From: Sphingomonas aerolata
GTDB lineage: Bacteria; Pseudomonadota; Alphaproteobacteria; Sphingomonadales; Sphingomonadaceae
Assembly (NCBI RefSeq): GCF_003046295.1
Contig: NZ_PZZN01000001.1
Coordinates: forward strand, 764,812 to 828,811
DNA: 64,000 nucleotides
Reading direction: 5' to 3'
This document shows, piece by piece, positions 30,014 through 39,179 of the stretch (positions within the stretch are counted from its first letter, which is position 1; each line of letters begins with the position of its first letter). The translations under genes were made by a program, and so were the position numbers. The notes below the pieces were generated by a model that ran no database searches, had not been told where the DNA came from, and was given only the letters and a program-made list of their open reading frames with translations.

Positions 30014-31156
30014 ATGGCCAGCTCCCCCGCCCCGTCTTCCACCCAGCCCCCCGGCACGCCCCCCCGCCTGCCATTTTCCGCGCGGCCGTTCTTCGAGAAC
30101 AAGGCGCGCGCGTTCTGGACGCTGCAGGCGGTGGGCTGGAGCGGCTATCTGATGCTGCGCGGCGTGTCGTCGGTGTCGAATGGCCTCACGCTCACCTCGA
30201 TCATCCCGGTCATCATCGAGGCGATCGTCGGCTATTGCATCACGCTGCTGCTCTCGACGCTCTATGGCTATTACCGCCGCATCCCGCGCGTGATCGGGCT
30301 GTTCCTGACGATCGCCACGCTGGCGGCGGCGACGTTTCTCTACGCGGTGCTCGACGCCTTTTCCTTCTCGTTCATCCAGACCGCGACGCCGGGCATCACG
30401 ATCACCCGCATGCTCGGCTTCGTGTTCCTCAACTTTGTCACGCTGGCGGGCTGGTCGGCGCTCTATTTCGGCATCAACTTCTACCTGATCGTCGAGGAAC
30501 AGATCGACCAGATGCAGCATCTGGAGAATCAGGCCTCCTCGGCCCAGCTCGCGATGCTGCGGTATCAGCTGAACCCGCATTTCCTGTTCAACACGCTGAA
30601 CTCGATCTCGACGCTGGTGCTGCTCAAACAGACCGAGCGGGCGAACGCGATGCTGTCGCGGCTGTCGTCGTTTCTGCGCTACACGCTGGCCAATGAGCCG
30701 ACCGCGCACGTCACCGTCGCGCAGGAGATGGAGACGCTGAAGCTGTATCTCGAGATCGAGAAGATGCGGTTCGAGGACCGGATGCGGCCCAAATTCGACA
30801 TCGACCCGCGCGCCGAGCGCGCCCGGCTGCCCTCGCTTCTGCTGCAACCGCTGGTCGAGAATGCGATCAAATATGCGGTCACGCCGCAGGAGGAAGGCGC
30901 CGAAATCTGCGTCACCGTGCGGCTGGCCGGGGAACGGGTGCAGATCGCCGTATCCGATACCGGACCGGGCTTGATCGAGGGGCGGATCAGTCCAAGCCTT
31001 TCAACAGGCGTCGGGCTCGCTAATATTAGAGACAGGTTGGCGCAGGCATATGGCCCCGACCATCGTTTTGAAACCCGCTCCACGCCCGCTGGCGGCTTCT
31101 CGGTCGAGATCGAGATTCCCTACCAGCTTGAAGACGTGAACAGAGAGGCCGCATGA
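30014..31156 (+). CDS. LytS/YehU-type sensor histidine kinase
   Basis: 380 residues. Four membrane helices (about 38-160) precede a His_kinase domain with the phospho-acceptor His189 in RYQLNPHFLFNTLNSIS, characteristic of this group, and a C-terminal ATPase domain (about 275-375) with QPLVENAIKYAV and DTGPGL/GVGLANIRDRL. No periplasmic sensory domain of any size is evident, so the stimulus is probably in or near the membrane. ATG 30014 was chosen; the frame extends 40 codons upstream into the terminator and is implausible. It overlaps the response regulator by 4 bp (ATGA), so the pair is coupled. Confidence 0.9.
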   Translation: MASSPAPSSTQPPGTPPRLPFSARPFFENKARAFWTLQAVGWSGYLMLRGVSSVSNGLTLTSIIPVIIEAIVGYCITLLLSTLYGYYRRIPRVIGLFLTIATLAAATFLYAVLDAFSFSFIQTATPGITITRMLGFVFLNFVTLAGWSALYFGINFYLIVEEQIDQMQHLENQASSAQLAMLRYQLNPHFLFNTLNSISTLVLLKQTERANAMLSRLSSFLRYTLANEPTAHVTVAQEMETLKLYLEIEKMRFEDRMRPKFDIDPRAERARLPSLLLQPLVENAIKYAVTPQEEGAEICVTVRLAGERVQIAVSDTGPGLIEGRISPSLSTGVGLANIRDRLAQAYGPDHRFETRSTPAGGFSVEIEIPYQLEDVNREAA

Positions 31157-31950
31157 CCATCCGTACCATTCTCGTCGACGACGAGCCGCTGGCGATCCAG
31201 GGGCTCGAACTCCGCCTCCAGGCGCATGAAGACGTCGAGATCATCGAAAAATGCTCGAACGGCCGCGAGGCGATTCGTGCGATCAAGACGCACAAGCCCG
31301 ATCTCGTCTTCCTCGATATCCAGATGCCCGGCTTTGACGGCTTCTCCGTCGTCCAGGGGCTGATGGAGGTCGAACCGCCGCTGTTCGTGTTCGTCACCGC
31401 CTATTCGGACCACGCGCTGCGCGCGTTCGAGGCGCAGGCGGTCGATTATCTGATGAAGCCGGTCGAGGAGTCGCGGCTCGCCGACACGATCGAACGCGTC
31501 CGCCAGCGCCTCTCGGAAAAGCGCGGCATCGAGGAGGTCGACCGTCTGCGCGAAGTGCTCGCCGACGTCGCCCCCGATGCGGCGGCCGACATGCCCGATG
31601 GCGATGCGGTGTCCGCCAACCGCTTCGAAAAGCTCATCAACATCAAGGATCGCGGCCAGATCTTCCGCGTCGATGTCGACACGATCGAGCGGATCGACGC
31701 GGCCGGCGATTACATGTGCATCTACACCGGCGATAACACGCTGATCCTGCGCGAGACGATGAAGGATCTGGAGAAGCGCCTAGACCCGCGCCGGTTCCAG
31801 CGCGTGCATCGCTCGACAATCGTCAATCTCGACCTCGTCAAGCAGGTGAAGCCGCATACCAACGGCGAATGCTTCCTCGTGCTCAATTCGGGGGCCAGCG
31901 TGAAGGTGTCGCGGTCGTATCGCGACGTCGTGGCGCGCTTCGTTCACTAG
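31153..31950 (+). CDS. LytTR-family response regulator
   Basis: 265 residues. Receiver domain with acidic pair DD at 9-10, phospho-acceptor Asp55 in VFLDIQMPG and Lys in DYLMKPVE. A linker of about 40 residues is followed by a LytTR DNA-binding domain (about 160-265, DVDTIERIDAAGDYMCIYTG, FQRVHRSTIVNLDLV). Partner of the upstream LytS-type kinase. LytTR proteins often control extracellular polymer, envelope or biofilm genes. The adjacent Oar-like receptor is a possible target or signal source (inference). A GC-rich hairpin follows at 31954. Confidence 0.92.
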   Translation: MTIRTILVDDEPLAIQGLELRLQAHEDVEIIEKCSNGREAIRAIKTHKPDLVFLDIQMPGFDGFSVVQGLMEVEPPLFVFVTAYSDHALRAFEAQAVDYLMKPVEESRLADTIERVRQRLSEKRGIEEVDRLREVLADVAPDAAADMPDGDAVSANRFEKLINIKDRGQIFRVDVDTIERIDAAGDYMCIYTGDNTLILRETMKDLEKRLDPRRFQRVHRSTIVNLDLVKQVKPHTNGECFLVLNSGASVKVSRSYRDVVARFVH

Positions 31951-31953
31951 AAC

Positions 31954-31975
31954 GCGGCGGGTCGTTTCCCGCCGC
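31954..31975 (+). terminator. GC-rich hairpin after the LytTR gene
   Basis: GCGGCGGG and CCCGCCGC form an 8-bp stem with a 6-base loop, 4 bp after the response regulator stop. No T-run follows, so termination is plausible but not certain. Confidence 0.45.
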
Positions 31976-31988
31976 TCCATAATCCCCG

Positions 31989-32018
31989 CCGTCATCCCGA
32001 CGAAAGTCAGGATGACGG
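31989..32018. repeat. Palindromic intergenic element (REP-like), single arm, copy 3
   Basis: CCGTCATCCCGAC-GAAA-GTCAGGATGACGG, a 13-bp stem with a GAAA loop and one mismatch. It is a single hairpin unit of the family seen in pairs at 22.2, 34.0 and 57.2 kb. Lies between the LytTR gene and the ABC-F gene. Confidence 0.75.
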
Positions 32019-32108
32019 GAGGGCGAGAGGCGCCGCCCCGCGATCGGCGCTGCCCCGCCTCGCCCGCCCTCTCGCAAAACCATGCTGCATCTGCTAACGC
32101 CCGCGGCC

Positions 32109-33977
32109 ATGCTGAACCTGAACAATATCACGGTGCGCCTCGGCGGACGCGTTATCCTCGACGGCGCCAGTGCGGCGCTGCCGCCGGGCAGCCGCGTCGG
32201 GCTGATCGGCCGCAACGGCGCGGGCAAGTCGACGATGGTGCGCGTCATCGCAGGGCAGCTGGAGCCCGATGACGGGTCCGCGGACATGCCCAAGGGTGCG
32301 CGCATCGGCTATCTCGCGCAGGAAGCCCCGCACGGGGTGAAAACCCCGTTCGAGACCGTGCTCGAGGCCGATCTCGAACGCGCCGCGCTGATGATCGAGA
32401 GCGAGACGAGCGAGGATCCCGACCGGCTGGGCGACGTGTACGAACGGCTGATCGCGATCGACGCCTATACCGCGCCCGCGCGTGCGGCGCAGATCCTGCT
32501 CGGCCTCGGCTTTGACGAGGAGATGCAGGCACGCACGCTCGACAGCTTTTCGGGTGGCTGGAAGATGCGCGTCGCGCTCGCCGCCCTGCTGTTCTCGCAG
32601 CCCGACCTGCTGCTGCTCGACGAGCCTTCGAACCATCTCGATCTCGAAGCGGTGATGTGGCTCGAGGACTTCCTCAAGAGCTACAAGGCGACGATCGTCG
32701 TCGTCAGCCACGAGCGCGATTTCCTCAACAACGTCGTCGATCACATCCTGCATCTGCAGGGCGGCAAGATCACGCTGTATCCCGGCGGCTATGACGCGTT
32801 CGAGCGTCAGCGTGCCGAGCGTCTGGCGCAGATCGAGGCGGCACGCGCCAACCAGGCGGTGCAGCGCGAGAAGCTGCAGGAGTATATCGCGAAGAACAGC
32901 GCGCGCGCCTCGACCGCCAAGCAGGCCCAGTCGCGCCAGAAGATGCTGGCGAAGATGCAGCCGATCGCCGAGAGCTATAATGATCCGACGCTCTCGTTCG
33001 GCTTCCCCAACCCCACCGAGCTGCGCCCACCGCTGATCACGCTCGACATGGCGACGGTGGGCTATGCGGACGTGCCGATTCTGAAGCGGCTCAACATGCG
33101 GCTCGATCCCGACGACCGGGTCGCGCTGCTCGGGCGCAACGGCAACGGCAAGACCACGCTCGCGCGGCTGCTCGCGGCGCAGCTGACGCCGATGGACGGC
33201 GACATGGCGTCGTCGAACAAGATGAAGGTCGGCTATTTCACCCAGTATCAGGTCGAGGAACTCGATCCGCACGATACGCCGATCGAGCATATGGCGCATC
33301 TGATGAAGGGCGCGACGCCCGCCGCGGTGCGCGGCCAGCTCGGCCGGTTCGGTTTCTCCGGCGACAAGGCGACGACCAAGGTCGGCAAGCTGTCGGGTGG
33401 CGAACGCGCCCGGCTCGCGCTCGCGCTCATCACGCGCGACGCGCCGCACCTGCTCATCCTCGACGAGCCGACCAACCATCTCGACGTCGACGCGCGCGAG
33501 GCGCTGGTGCAGGCGCTCAACGCCTATACCGGCGCCGTCGTGCTGGTCAGCCATGACCGTCACATGCTCGAGCTGACCGCCGACCGGCTCGTGCTGGTCG
33601 ATGGCGGCACGGCGAAGGAATTCGACGGCAGCCTCGACGATTACATCGCGTTCGTCCTGAAGGGCGATGCGGGCAAGGGCGATGCGGCGTCGAAGGCCGA
33701 CAAGAAGGCGGGCAAGAAGGCCGCGGCGGAGGCCAAGAGCAACGACGCCGCGCTGCGCAAGACGCTGCGCGAGGTCGAGGAGCAGACCGCGAAGTTCACC
33801 AAGGAACGCAACGCGATCGACCGCGCGATGGTCGACCCGGCCAACGCCGAGCCACGCTTCTCGCGGATGTCGATGGGTGATCTCAGCAAGCGTCGCGCCG
33901 AGGTGAATGCGAAGCTCGAGGCGAGCGAAGCCAAGTGGCTCGAGGCGAGCGAGGCTCTGGAGGGCGTGGCGGCTTAA
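32109..33977 (+). CDS. ABC-F family ATP-binding protein (Uup/YheS-like)
   Basis: 622 residues. Two soluble ABC ATPase domains without membrane domains. Domain 1: Walker A GRNGAGKST, signature SGGWKMRVALAALL, Walker B LLLLDEPSNHLD. Domain 2: GRNGNGKTT, SGGERARLALAL, LLILDEPTNHLD. The interdomain linker (about 235-305) and a charged C-terminal coiled-coil with Lys/Ala-rich stretch (about 515-615) match the ABC-F translation factors. These proteins act on the ribosome (E-site or related) to relieve stalling; the exact paralogue is not settled. ATG 32109 is used. A palindromic repeat follows the stop. Confidence 0.9.
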   Translation: MLNLNNITVRLGGRVILDGASAALPPGSRVGLIGRNGAGKSTMVRVIAGQLEPDDGSADMPKGARIGYLAQEAPHGVKTPFETVLEADLERAALMIESETSEDPDRLGDVYERLIAIDAYTAPARAAQILLGLGFDEEMQARTLDSFSGGWKMRVALAALLFSQPDLLLLDEPSNHLDLEAVMWLEDFLKSYKATIVVVSHERDFLNNVVDHILHLQGGKITLYPGGYDAFERQRAERLAQIEAARANQAVQREKLQEYIAKNSARASTAKQAQSRQKMLAKMQPIAESYNDPTLSFGFPNPTELRPPLITLDMATVGYADVPILKRLNMRLDPDDRVALLGRNGNGKTTLARLLAAQLTPMDGDMASSNKMKVGYFTQYQVEELDPHDTPIEHMAHLMKGATPAAVRGQLGRFGFSGDKATTKVGKLSGGERARLALALITRDAPHLLILDEPTNHLDVDAREALVQALNAYTGAVVLVSHDRHMLELTADRLVLVDGGTAKEFDGSLDDYIAFVLKGDAGKGDAASKADKKAGKKAAAEAKSNDAALRKTLREVEEQTAKFTKERNAIDRAMVDPANAEPRFSRMSMGDLSKRRAEVNAKLEASEAKWLEASEALEGVAA

Positions 33978-33990
33978 GCCACGCCCCTTC

Positions 33991-34077
33991 CCCGTCATCC
34001 TGACGAAAGTCAGGATCCAGAGTTACGCAGGGTAGCGCCTGTGACTCTGGATCCTGGGTCAAGCCCAGGATGACGGG
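33991..34077. repeat. Paired palindromic intergenic element (REP/BIME-like), copy 4
   Basis: Left arm CCCGTCATCCTGACGAAAG continuing TCAGGATCCAGAG; right arm CTCTGGATCCTGGGTC continuing AAGCCCAGGATGACGGG. Between convergent ABC-F and DUF3297 genes, starting 13 bp after the ABC-F stop. The left arm is the same as in copies 2 and 5; the right arm's inner hairpin has drifted to CTGGGTCAAGCCCAG. Confidence 0.8.
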
Positions 34078-34099
34078 GTAGGTTTCGTGAACGCGAGGC

Positions 34100-34363
34100 T
34101 CAGCCCTCGTCGGCGTCGCTCGCCGCAGGCCGCTCGAACCACGCCTCGACCGGCCCCGACAGCTTCAGCGTCAGCGGGTTGCCGTTGCGATCGACCTTCT
34201 TGCCGAGCGCGACGCGGATCCAGCCTTCGGAGATGCAATATTCCTCGACGTCGTGGCGCACGCCATCCTTGAAGCGGATGCCGATCCCGCGCTCCAGCAG
34301 CTCCTGCTGGAAAAACGGGCTGCGATGGTTGGTCGAAAGGCGATCTGGGGGCGTGTCGGTCAT
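34100..34363 (-). CDS. DUF3297 family protein
   Basis: 87 residues, full length for the family (about 80-90). It has the conserved opening DTPPDRLSTNHRSPFF, the middle ELLERGIGIRFKDGVRHDVEEYCISEGWIRV and the end GNPLTLKLSGPVEAWFE. Small cytosolic protein, widespread in Proteobacteria, of unknown function. ATG 34363. It is followed by the palindromic element that also ends the ABC-F gene. Confidence 0.9.
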   Translation of the reverse strand: MTDTPPDRLSTNHRSPFFQQELLERGIGIRFKDGVRHDVEEYCISEGWIRVALGKKVDRNGNPLTLKLSGPVEAWFERPAASDADEG

Positions 34364-34400
34364 CGCGCGCGCTTAGCCGCAAGCGGGCCGGTGGCGCCAC

Positions 34401-34439
34401 AAAAAAACGGCGCCGGGATTGCTCCCGACGCCGCGTTTT
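34401..34439 (-). terminator. Rho-independent terminator of the glycine-rich protein gene (active in both directions)
   Basis: On the minus strand, GGCGTCGGGA and TCCCGGCGCC form a 10-bp stem (one G-T type mismatch) with a 4-base loop, followed by seven Ts (34407-34401). It starts 15 bp after the stop of the gene at 34453-34827. The plus strand also has a short T-run (34436-34439), so it may act in both directions. Confidence 0.85.
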
Positions 34440-34452
34440 CCGTCAGATCAGA

Positions 34453-34827
34453 TCAGCTGCACACCTGCACCTGGACCTGATCGCCATAATAGGGATCGAC
34501 CCGCCACTCGCTCCAGCACCGCGGGCGATAATCCTGGCGGTAATAGGTCCGTACCGGCGGACCGTCGTAATAGCCGCCATTATAATAGCCGCGGTCGACA
34601 TAGCGGTCGCGGTTGCTGCTCGCGATAGCTGCACCCACGCCGAGCCCGAGAATACCGCCGAGCACCGCCGCGCCCGCGGCATTGCCGCCACCGCGATGGT
34701 GATACCCACCCCAGCCGCCGCCGCGATAGCCGCGACCCCAACGCTGCGCATCGGCTGGCGCCGCCGCGGTCAGCGCGGTCGCCGCAAGGGCGATGCCGAG
34801 ACCTGCCTTCTTCATCAATCCGTTCAT
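34453..34827 (-). CDS. Exported glycine-zipper / Tyr-Gly-rich hypothetical protein
   Basis: 124 residues. Sec signal peptide (about 1-27, ending ADAQ) is followed by a Gly/Arg/Tyr-rich stretch (RWGRGYRGGGWGGYHHRGGG), a glycine-zipper hydrophobic helix (AAGAAVLGGILGLGVGAAIA, about 51-70) and a Tyr-rich tail with a lone Cys pair near the end (PRCWSEW, QVQVCS) that could form a disulfide. The layout resembles small surface or periplasmic proteins common in alphaproteobacteria; the function is unknown. ATG 34827 has AGGAGG at good spacing. Single gene with its own strong terminator. Confidence 0.7.
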   Translation of the reverse strand: MNGLMKKAGLGIALAATALTAAAPADAQRWGRGYRGGGWGGYHHRGGGNAAGAAVLGGILGLGVGAAIASSNRDRYVDRGYYNGGYYDGPPVRTYYRQDYRPRCWSEWRVDPYYGDQVQVQVCS

Positions 34828-34981
34828 CGAGAACCTCCTCTACGTCCGGTCCGCATGAAGCAAACGCATGAACCGCGACCGTGGTCCCGCTCTATCCGAG
34901 TCGGGCTGAACCGAAGCGGAATGTGCTGTTAAGCTGAGGTTTAACGGCGTGGAGAGCAACCCACCCCGCCATGACGGCCGG

Positions 34982-35695
34982 CTAGGTCTCGTCGCGATAT
35001 TTCATCTCGAGGAAGCGACCGCGCGTCGCCAGCGTGTCAAGATCGTCCTGCGCGAGCCGTTGCGTCATCTCGCCGATCTGCTGCTCGATCAGCGACAGCC
35101 CCGCGACGAGTTCGGCATCGGGTGTGCGGCCATTGCGCGGCGTCGTGCGCAGCGCCTGGGGCACGCGTTCGTAATCCTTGACGAACGCGGGCAGCTGTTC
35201 GCCGACCAGCTTGCGCACCTCGATCGCCTCGGGCGCGTCGTCGGCGAACCGCGCGAGCTGCGGCGCGAGCGTTTCGAGCCGCAAGCCGATCCGGTCGACC
35301 AGGGTCACCGCGGGCGCGGGCAAGGCGGGGCGCTGCGCCTCCAGCCAGCGTTCGGTCTGCAGCGGCAGCGCCTTGATATCGACCGATGCGAGCCGCTCGG
35401 GCGTCGGCGCGCGCTCGGCGGGCCACACCGCGAACAGCAATGTCGCCGCGACCAGCAACGCCATCACCAGCATCGCCCCGCCGATCCCGAGCGGCACCAC
35501 CCAGCCGATCACCATGGCGGCAATCAGGATCACCGCATCCGCCACGACGATCCGCGTCAGCCGCTTGCCGATCGCCTGCGTATTGCGCGCACGGGCCCGC
35601 GTCGGCAGCCGGGCCGCGCCGACGGCGCCGCGGTCGTCCGATATCCGCGACCAGGAGGCGCGCGCGCTGGCGATGGCGTCGTCGACTTCGCTCAC
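34982..35695 (-). CDS. TelA-associated membrane protein, XpaC-like by context
   Basis: 237 residues from GTG 35695. An N-terminal soluble stretch of about 48 residues is followed by two adjacent membrane helices (about 49-90, VVADAVILIAAMVIGWVV and IGGAMLVMALLVAATLLFAV), then a helical C-terminal domain (about 105-235). It follows telA by 3 bp, and XpaC-telA pairing is known in Bacillus and elsewhere, so an XpaC-like partner is the reasoned call. Direct similarity is weak by eye. The partner of TelA at the membrane is the likely role. Confidence 0.6.
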   Translation of the reverse strand: MSEVDDAIASARASWSRISDDRGAVGAARLPTRARARNTQAIGKRLTRIVVADAVILIAAMVIGWVVPLGIGGAMLVMALLVAATLLFAVWPAERAPTPERLASVDIKALPLQTERWLEAQRPALPAPAVTLVDRIGLRLETLAPQLARFADDAPEAIEVRKLVGEQLPAFVKDYERVPQALRTTPRNGRTPDAELVAGLSLIEQQIGEMTQRLAQDDLDTLATRGRFLEMKYRDET

Positions 35696-35698
35696 GCC

Positions 35699-36922
35699 CT
35701 ACATCGCCTCCAGCTTGAACGCGCTTGGCGACGGGCCGCCCAGCTGCCCCCCATTTTGACCTTGGGTGGCGCCCTCCGCCCGCGCGATATAGCCGCGCGA
35801 CTTGTCGACCTCGTTCGACAGCGCGCCGACCGTGGTCTTCATGCTGTCGAGCGCCTTCAGCTTGAACACGTCGATCGCGTCCATCGTGTCGTAGATATTC
35901 TGGAACGCGCGCTGCAGCGTCTCCAGCGGGATCGTCGCCGATGCGGCCTGTTCATGGATCTGCGCGGTCTGCGACTTGAGCAGCTTGCCGGTCGAATCGA
36001 TGATGTTCGCGGTCGTCGTGTTGAGCGCGGTGATCTGTTCAAGCACCAGCTTCTGGTTGGTCAGCGCCTGCGCGACCGTCACCGCGGTGCGCAGCGCGGA
36101 CACGGTCGTGGTCGAGGCGCGGTCGACGCCCTTCACCAACTCGACATTGTTCTTCTTCACCAGATCGAGCGCGAGATAGCCCTGCACGGTGACCGCCATC
36201 TGCGTCAGCAGATCCTGCGTGCGCTGGCGGGTGTAGAACAACGCCGTTTCGCGGATCGCCTTGGCCTTGGCCGGATCGCTGTGGTCGAGATCGTTCGCGA
36301 CGTCCTCGAGCTTGGCATCCATCGTCTTCGACAGATGGATCATCTGTTCGAGACGCCCCATCGCCGCCCACAAATTCGCGCGCTCGGTATCGATCGCGGC
36401 ATTGTCCATCAGCAGCTCGTCCTTGCCCGACGACAGGCTCTTCAGGATCTGCGCGATATGCGTCTGCGACGATTTGTAACCGTCGAAATAATTGCGCATC
36501 TTGCCGCCGAACGGGATGATCCCGAACAGCTTCTGCGGCGCGGTCAGATTGCCCTTCTTGCCGGGATCAAGATCCTCGACGACGCGGCGCAGCTCCGCCA
36601 GATCCTTGCCGACGCCGGTTTCCTGATCCATCGCGCGAACCGGGCGATCGAGGAACCGGTTCGACTGGCCCGCCGCCTCGCGGATTTCCTTCGCCCCCAT
36701 CGCGGTGATCGCATCGACACGCTTGCCGAATTCGGGGCTGTTGACGTCCTCCGCGACCAAATCTGTGACAAAGCCGGCGACCCGGTCATCGAGCTGCGAC
36801 TTCACCCCCGCATCGACCGGCACGAGTCCCGCGGCTTTCGTCGCGGAGACAGTCGGCACGGGGTCGGGCGGCGTCAGGACCAGGCCGGGCTCGGTCGTCA
36901 GCGTCTCGGGTGTCGTCGCCAT
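35699..36922 (-). CDS. TelA-family toxic anion resistance protein
   Basis: 407 residues. Almost entirely helical, with the family signature blocks FGIIPFGGKMRNYFDGYKSSQTHIAQILKSLSSGKDELLMDNAAI and AMGRLEQMIHLSKTMDAKLED, and a long C-terminal helical region (about 280-400). TelA/KlaA relatives are named for tellurite resistance but also affect cell envelope and stress responses. ATG 36922 has GGAGG at ideal spacing. The open frame extends to 37156 but has no similarity. Operon with the membrane protein that follows. Confidence 0.88.
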   Translation of the reverse strand: MATTPETLTTEPGLVLTPPDPVPTVSATKAAGLVPVDAGVKSQLDDRVAGFVTDLVAEDVNSPEFGKRVDAITAMGAKEIREAAGQSNRFLDRPVRAMDQETGVGKDLAELRRVVEDLDPGKKGNLTAPQKLFGIIPFGGKMRNYFDGYKSSQTHIAQILKSLSSGKDELLMDNAAIDTERANLWAAMGRLEQMIHLSKTMDAKLEDVANDLDHSDPAKAKAIRETALFYTRQRTQDLLTQMAVTVQGYLALDLVKKNNVELVKGVDRASTTTVSALRTAVTVAQALTNQKLVLEQITALNTTTANIIDSTGKLLKSQTAQIHEQAASATIPLETLQRAFQNIYDTMDAIDVFKLKALDSMKTTVGALSNEVDKSRGYIARAEGATQGQNGGQLGGPSPSAFKLEAM

Positions 36923-37182
36923 GCAATCCTCCAATCGGTGCCGCATCCTAGGGGAACGACACCCGCATTCAACTGTGGTGTCTAGATAATACACGCAAGC
37001 CACGCAATCGTCTTGGCGGCTCGCCCGGAGACTGGCGCGGGCCACCCCGAAACAGGCTCGCGATCGGCGATTTTTCCGGCAGCGGGGAACCATTCGGGCG
37101 GCAATCGAAACGCCAAACTTGCCGCATCGCGGAATAAACGCTAAGCGCGCCTGCAAATTCCGTCCAAACCGAAAGCATTCCC

Positions 37183-39027
37183 ATGAGCCTCCGCAACGTG
37201 GCGATCATTGCGCACGTCGATCACGGCAAGACGACGCTGGTCGACCAGCTCTTCCGCCAGTCCGGCACCTTCCGCGACAACCAGCGTGTCGAAGAGCGCG
37301 CAATGGATTCCAACGACCTCGAAAAGGAGCGCGGGATCACGATTCTCGCCAAGCCGACCTCGGTCGACTGGACGCCCCCGGGCGAGAGCGAGAGCATCCG
37401 CATCAACATCGTCGACACGCCCGGCCACGCCGATTTCGGCGGCGAAGTCGAGCGCATCCTGTCGATGGTCGACGGCGTCGTCCTGCTGGTCGATTCGTCG
37501 GAAGGCGCGATGCCGCAGACCAAGTTCGTCACCGGCAAGGCGCTGGCCCTCGGCCTCAAGCCGATCGTCGTTGTCAACAAGGTCGATCGCAACGACGCGC
37601 GCATCCAGGAAGTGCTCGACGAGGTGTTCGATCTGTTCGTGTCGCTCGACGCGAATGACGAGCAGCTCGATTTCCCCGTGCTCTACGCCTCGGGCCGCAA
37701 CGGCTATGCCTCGACCGACATGGACGCGCGCGAAGGCACGCTGATCCCGATGTTCGAGACGATCGTGAAGCACGTGCCGCCCCCCGCCGTGGAAGTCGCC
37801 GGCGTGCCCTTCACCTTCCTCGTCACGCTGCTCGACCGCGATCCGTTCCTCGGCCGCGTCCTCACCGGTCGCGTCAATTCGGGCACCGTGAAGACCAACC
37901 AGGCGATCCACGCGCTCGATAACGACGGCAAGATCATCGAGACGGGTCGCGCGTCCAAGATCATGTCGTTCCGCGGCCTCGACCGCGTGCCGGTCGACGA
38001 AGCCAAGGCCGGCGACATCATCTCGCTCGCAGGGCTTTCGGTTGCCACGGTGGCCGACACGATCGCCGACATCACGGTAACCGAGCCGCTGCACGCGCAG
38101 CCGATCGATCCCCCCACGCTGTCGATGCGTTTTGCCGTGAACGATTCGCCGATGGCGGGCCGCGAGGGCACCAAGGTGACGAGCCGCATGATCCGCGAGC
38201 GTCTGTTCCGCGAAGCCGAGTCGAACGTCGCCGTGAAGGTGACCGAGGCGGCCGACAAGGACAGCTTCGAAGTCGCCGGTCGTGGCGAGCTTCAGCTGGG
38301 CGTGCTGATCGAGACGATGCGCCGCGAGGGCTTCGAGCTCGGCATCTCGCGTCCGCGCGTGCTGTTCGGCGAGGACGAGGACGGCAAGAAGACCGAGCCG
38401 TACGAGACCGTCATCATCGACGTCGATGAGGAGCATTCGGGCACCGTCGTCGAGAAGATGAACATCCGTAAGGCCGAGATGACCGACATGCGTCCGTCGA
38501 CCGGCGGCAAGACCCGCATCACCTTCTCGGCGCCGAGCCGCGGGATGATCGGCTATCATGGTGAATTCCTGTCCGACACGCGCGGCACGGGCATCATGAA
38601 CCGGCTGTTCGAGAAGTACGGTCCGCACAAGGGCCAGATCGAAGGCCGCAAGAACGGCGTGCTGATCTCGAACGGCTCGGGCGAAGCGAACAACTATGCC
38701 CTTGGTCCGCTCGAAGAGCGCGGCATCCTGTTCGTGGGCCACGGCGAGGCACTCTATGAGGGCATGATCGTCGGCGAGAACGCCAAGCCGGACGACCTCG
38801 AGGTCAACCCGATGAAGACCAAGGCGCTGACCAACTTCCGCGCAAGCGGCGGCAAGGACGACCAGGTCCGCCTGTCCCCGCCGAAGCGTGCGACGCTGGA
38901 GCAGGCGATCGCCTATATCGACGACGACGAGATGGTCGAAGTCACGCCGAAGTCGATCCGTCTGCGCAAGCGCTTCCTCGATGCGAACGAGCGCAAGCGC
39001 GCGAGCCGGGCCAAGCAGAGCGCGTAA
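37183..39027 (+). CDS. typA: Ribosome-associated GTPase TypA/BipA
   Basis: 614 residues. Translation GTPase with P-loop AHVDHGKTT (G1), RGITI (G2), DTPGHADF (G3), NKVDRND (G4), then domains II, III and V and the BipA-specific C-terminal domain (about 480-600). The switch region [21 protein letters not shown] is typical. It binds the 30S/70S ribosome and supports assembly and stress growth. ATG 37183; a 260-bp gap to telA carries its promoter, in which no element was firmly identified. Ends in a strong terminator at 39125. Confidence 0.97.
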   Translation: MSLRNVAIIAHVDHGKTTLVDQLFRQSGTFRDNQRVEERAMDSNDLEKERGITILAKPTSVDWTPPGESESIRINIVDTPGHADFGGEVERILSMVDGVVLLVDSSEGAMPQTKFVTGKALALGLKPIVVVNKVDRNDARIQEVLDEVFDLFVSLDANDEQLDFPVLYASGRNGYASTDMDAREGTLIPMFETIVKHVPPPAVEVAGVPFTFLVTLLDRDPFLGRVLTGRVNSGTVKTNQAIHALDNDGKIIETGRASKIMSFRGLDRVPVDEAKAGDIISLAGLSVATVADTIADITVTEPLHAQPIDPPTLSMRFAVNDSPMAGREGTKVTSRMIRERLFREAESNVAVKVTEAADKDSFEVAGRGELQLGVLIETMRREGFELGISRPRVLFGEDEDGKKTEPYETVIIDVDEEHSGTVVEKMNIRKAEMTDMRPSTGGKTRITFSAPSRGMIGYHGEFLSDTRGTGIMNRLFEKYGPHKGQIEGRKNGVLISNGSGEANNYALGPLEERGILFVGHGEALYEGMIVGENAKPDDLEVNPMKTKALTNFRASGGKDDQVRLSPPKRATLEQAIAYIDDDEMVEVTPKSIRLRKRFLDANERKRASRAKQSA

Positions 39028-39124
39028 GCCTGGCATGGCGAAGCCGGCCAGGCTTACAAGCTCGGCCGGCCTCGCTCAGGCGAGGTCCGACGACGCGGCT
39101 TAGCCGCGGCGCTCAACAAAAACG

Positions 39125-39156
39125 AAAAAGGCCGGAGGGAAACCTCCGGCCTTTTT
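39125..39156. terminator. Bidirectional rho-independent terminator after typA
   Basis: AAAAAGGCCGGAGG-GAAA-CCTCCGGCCTTTTT: a 14-bp perfect stem with GAAA loop, ending in five Ts on the plus strand and five on the minus strand. It separates typA from the convergent phosphatase gene. Two smaller dyads lie just before it (39028-39053 and 39095-39109). Confidence 0.92.
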
Positions 39157-39179
39157 CGTGTCCAGCGAAGCGCCCAGTC

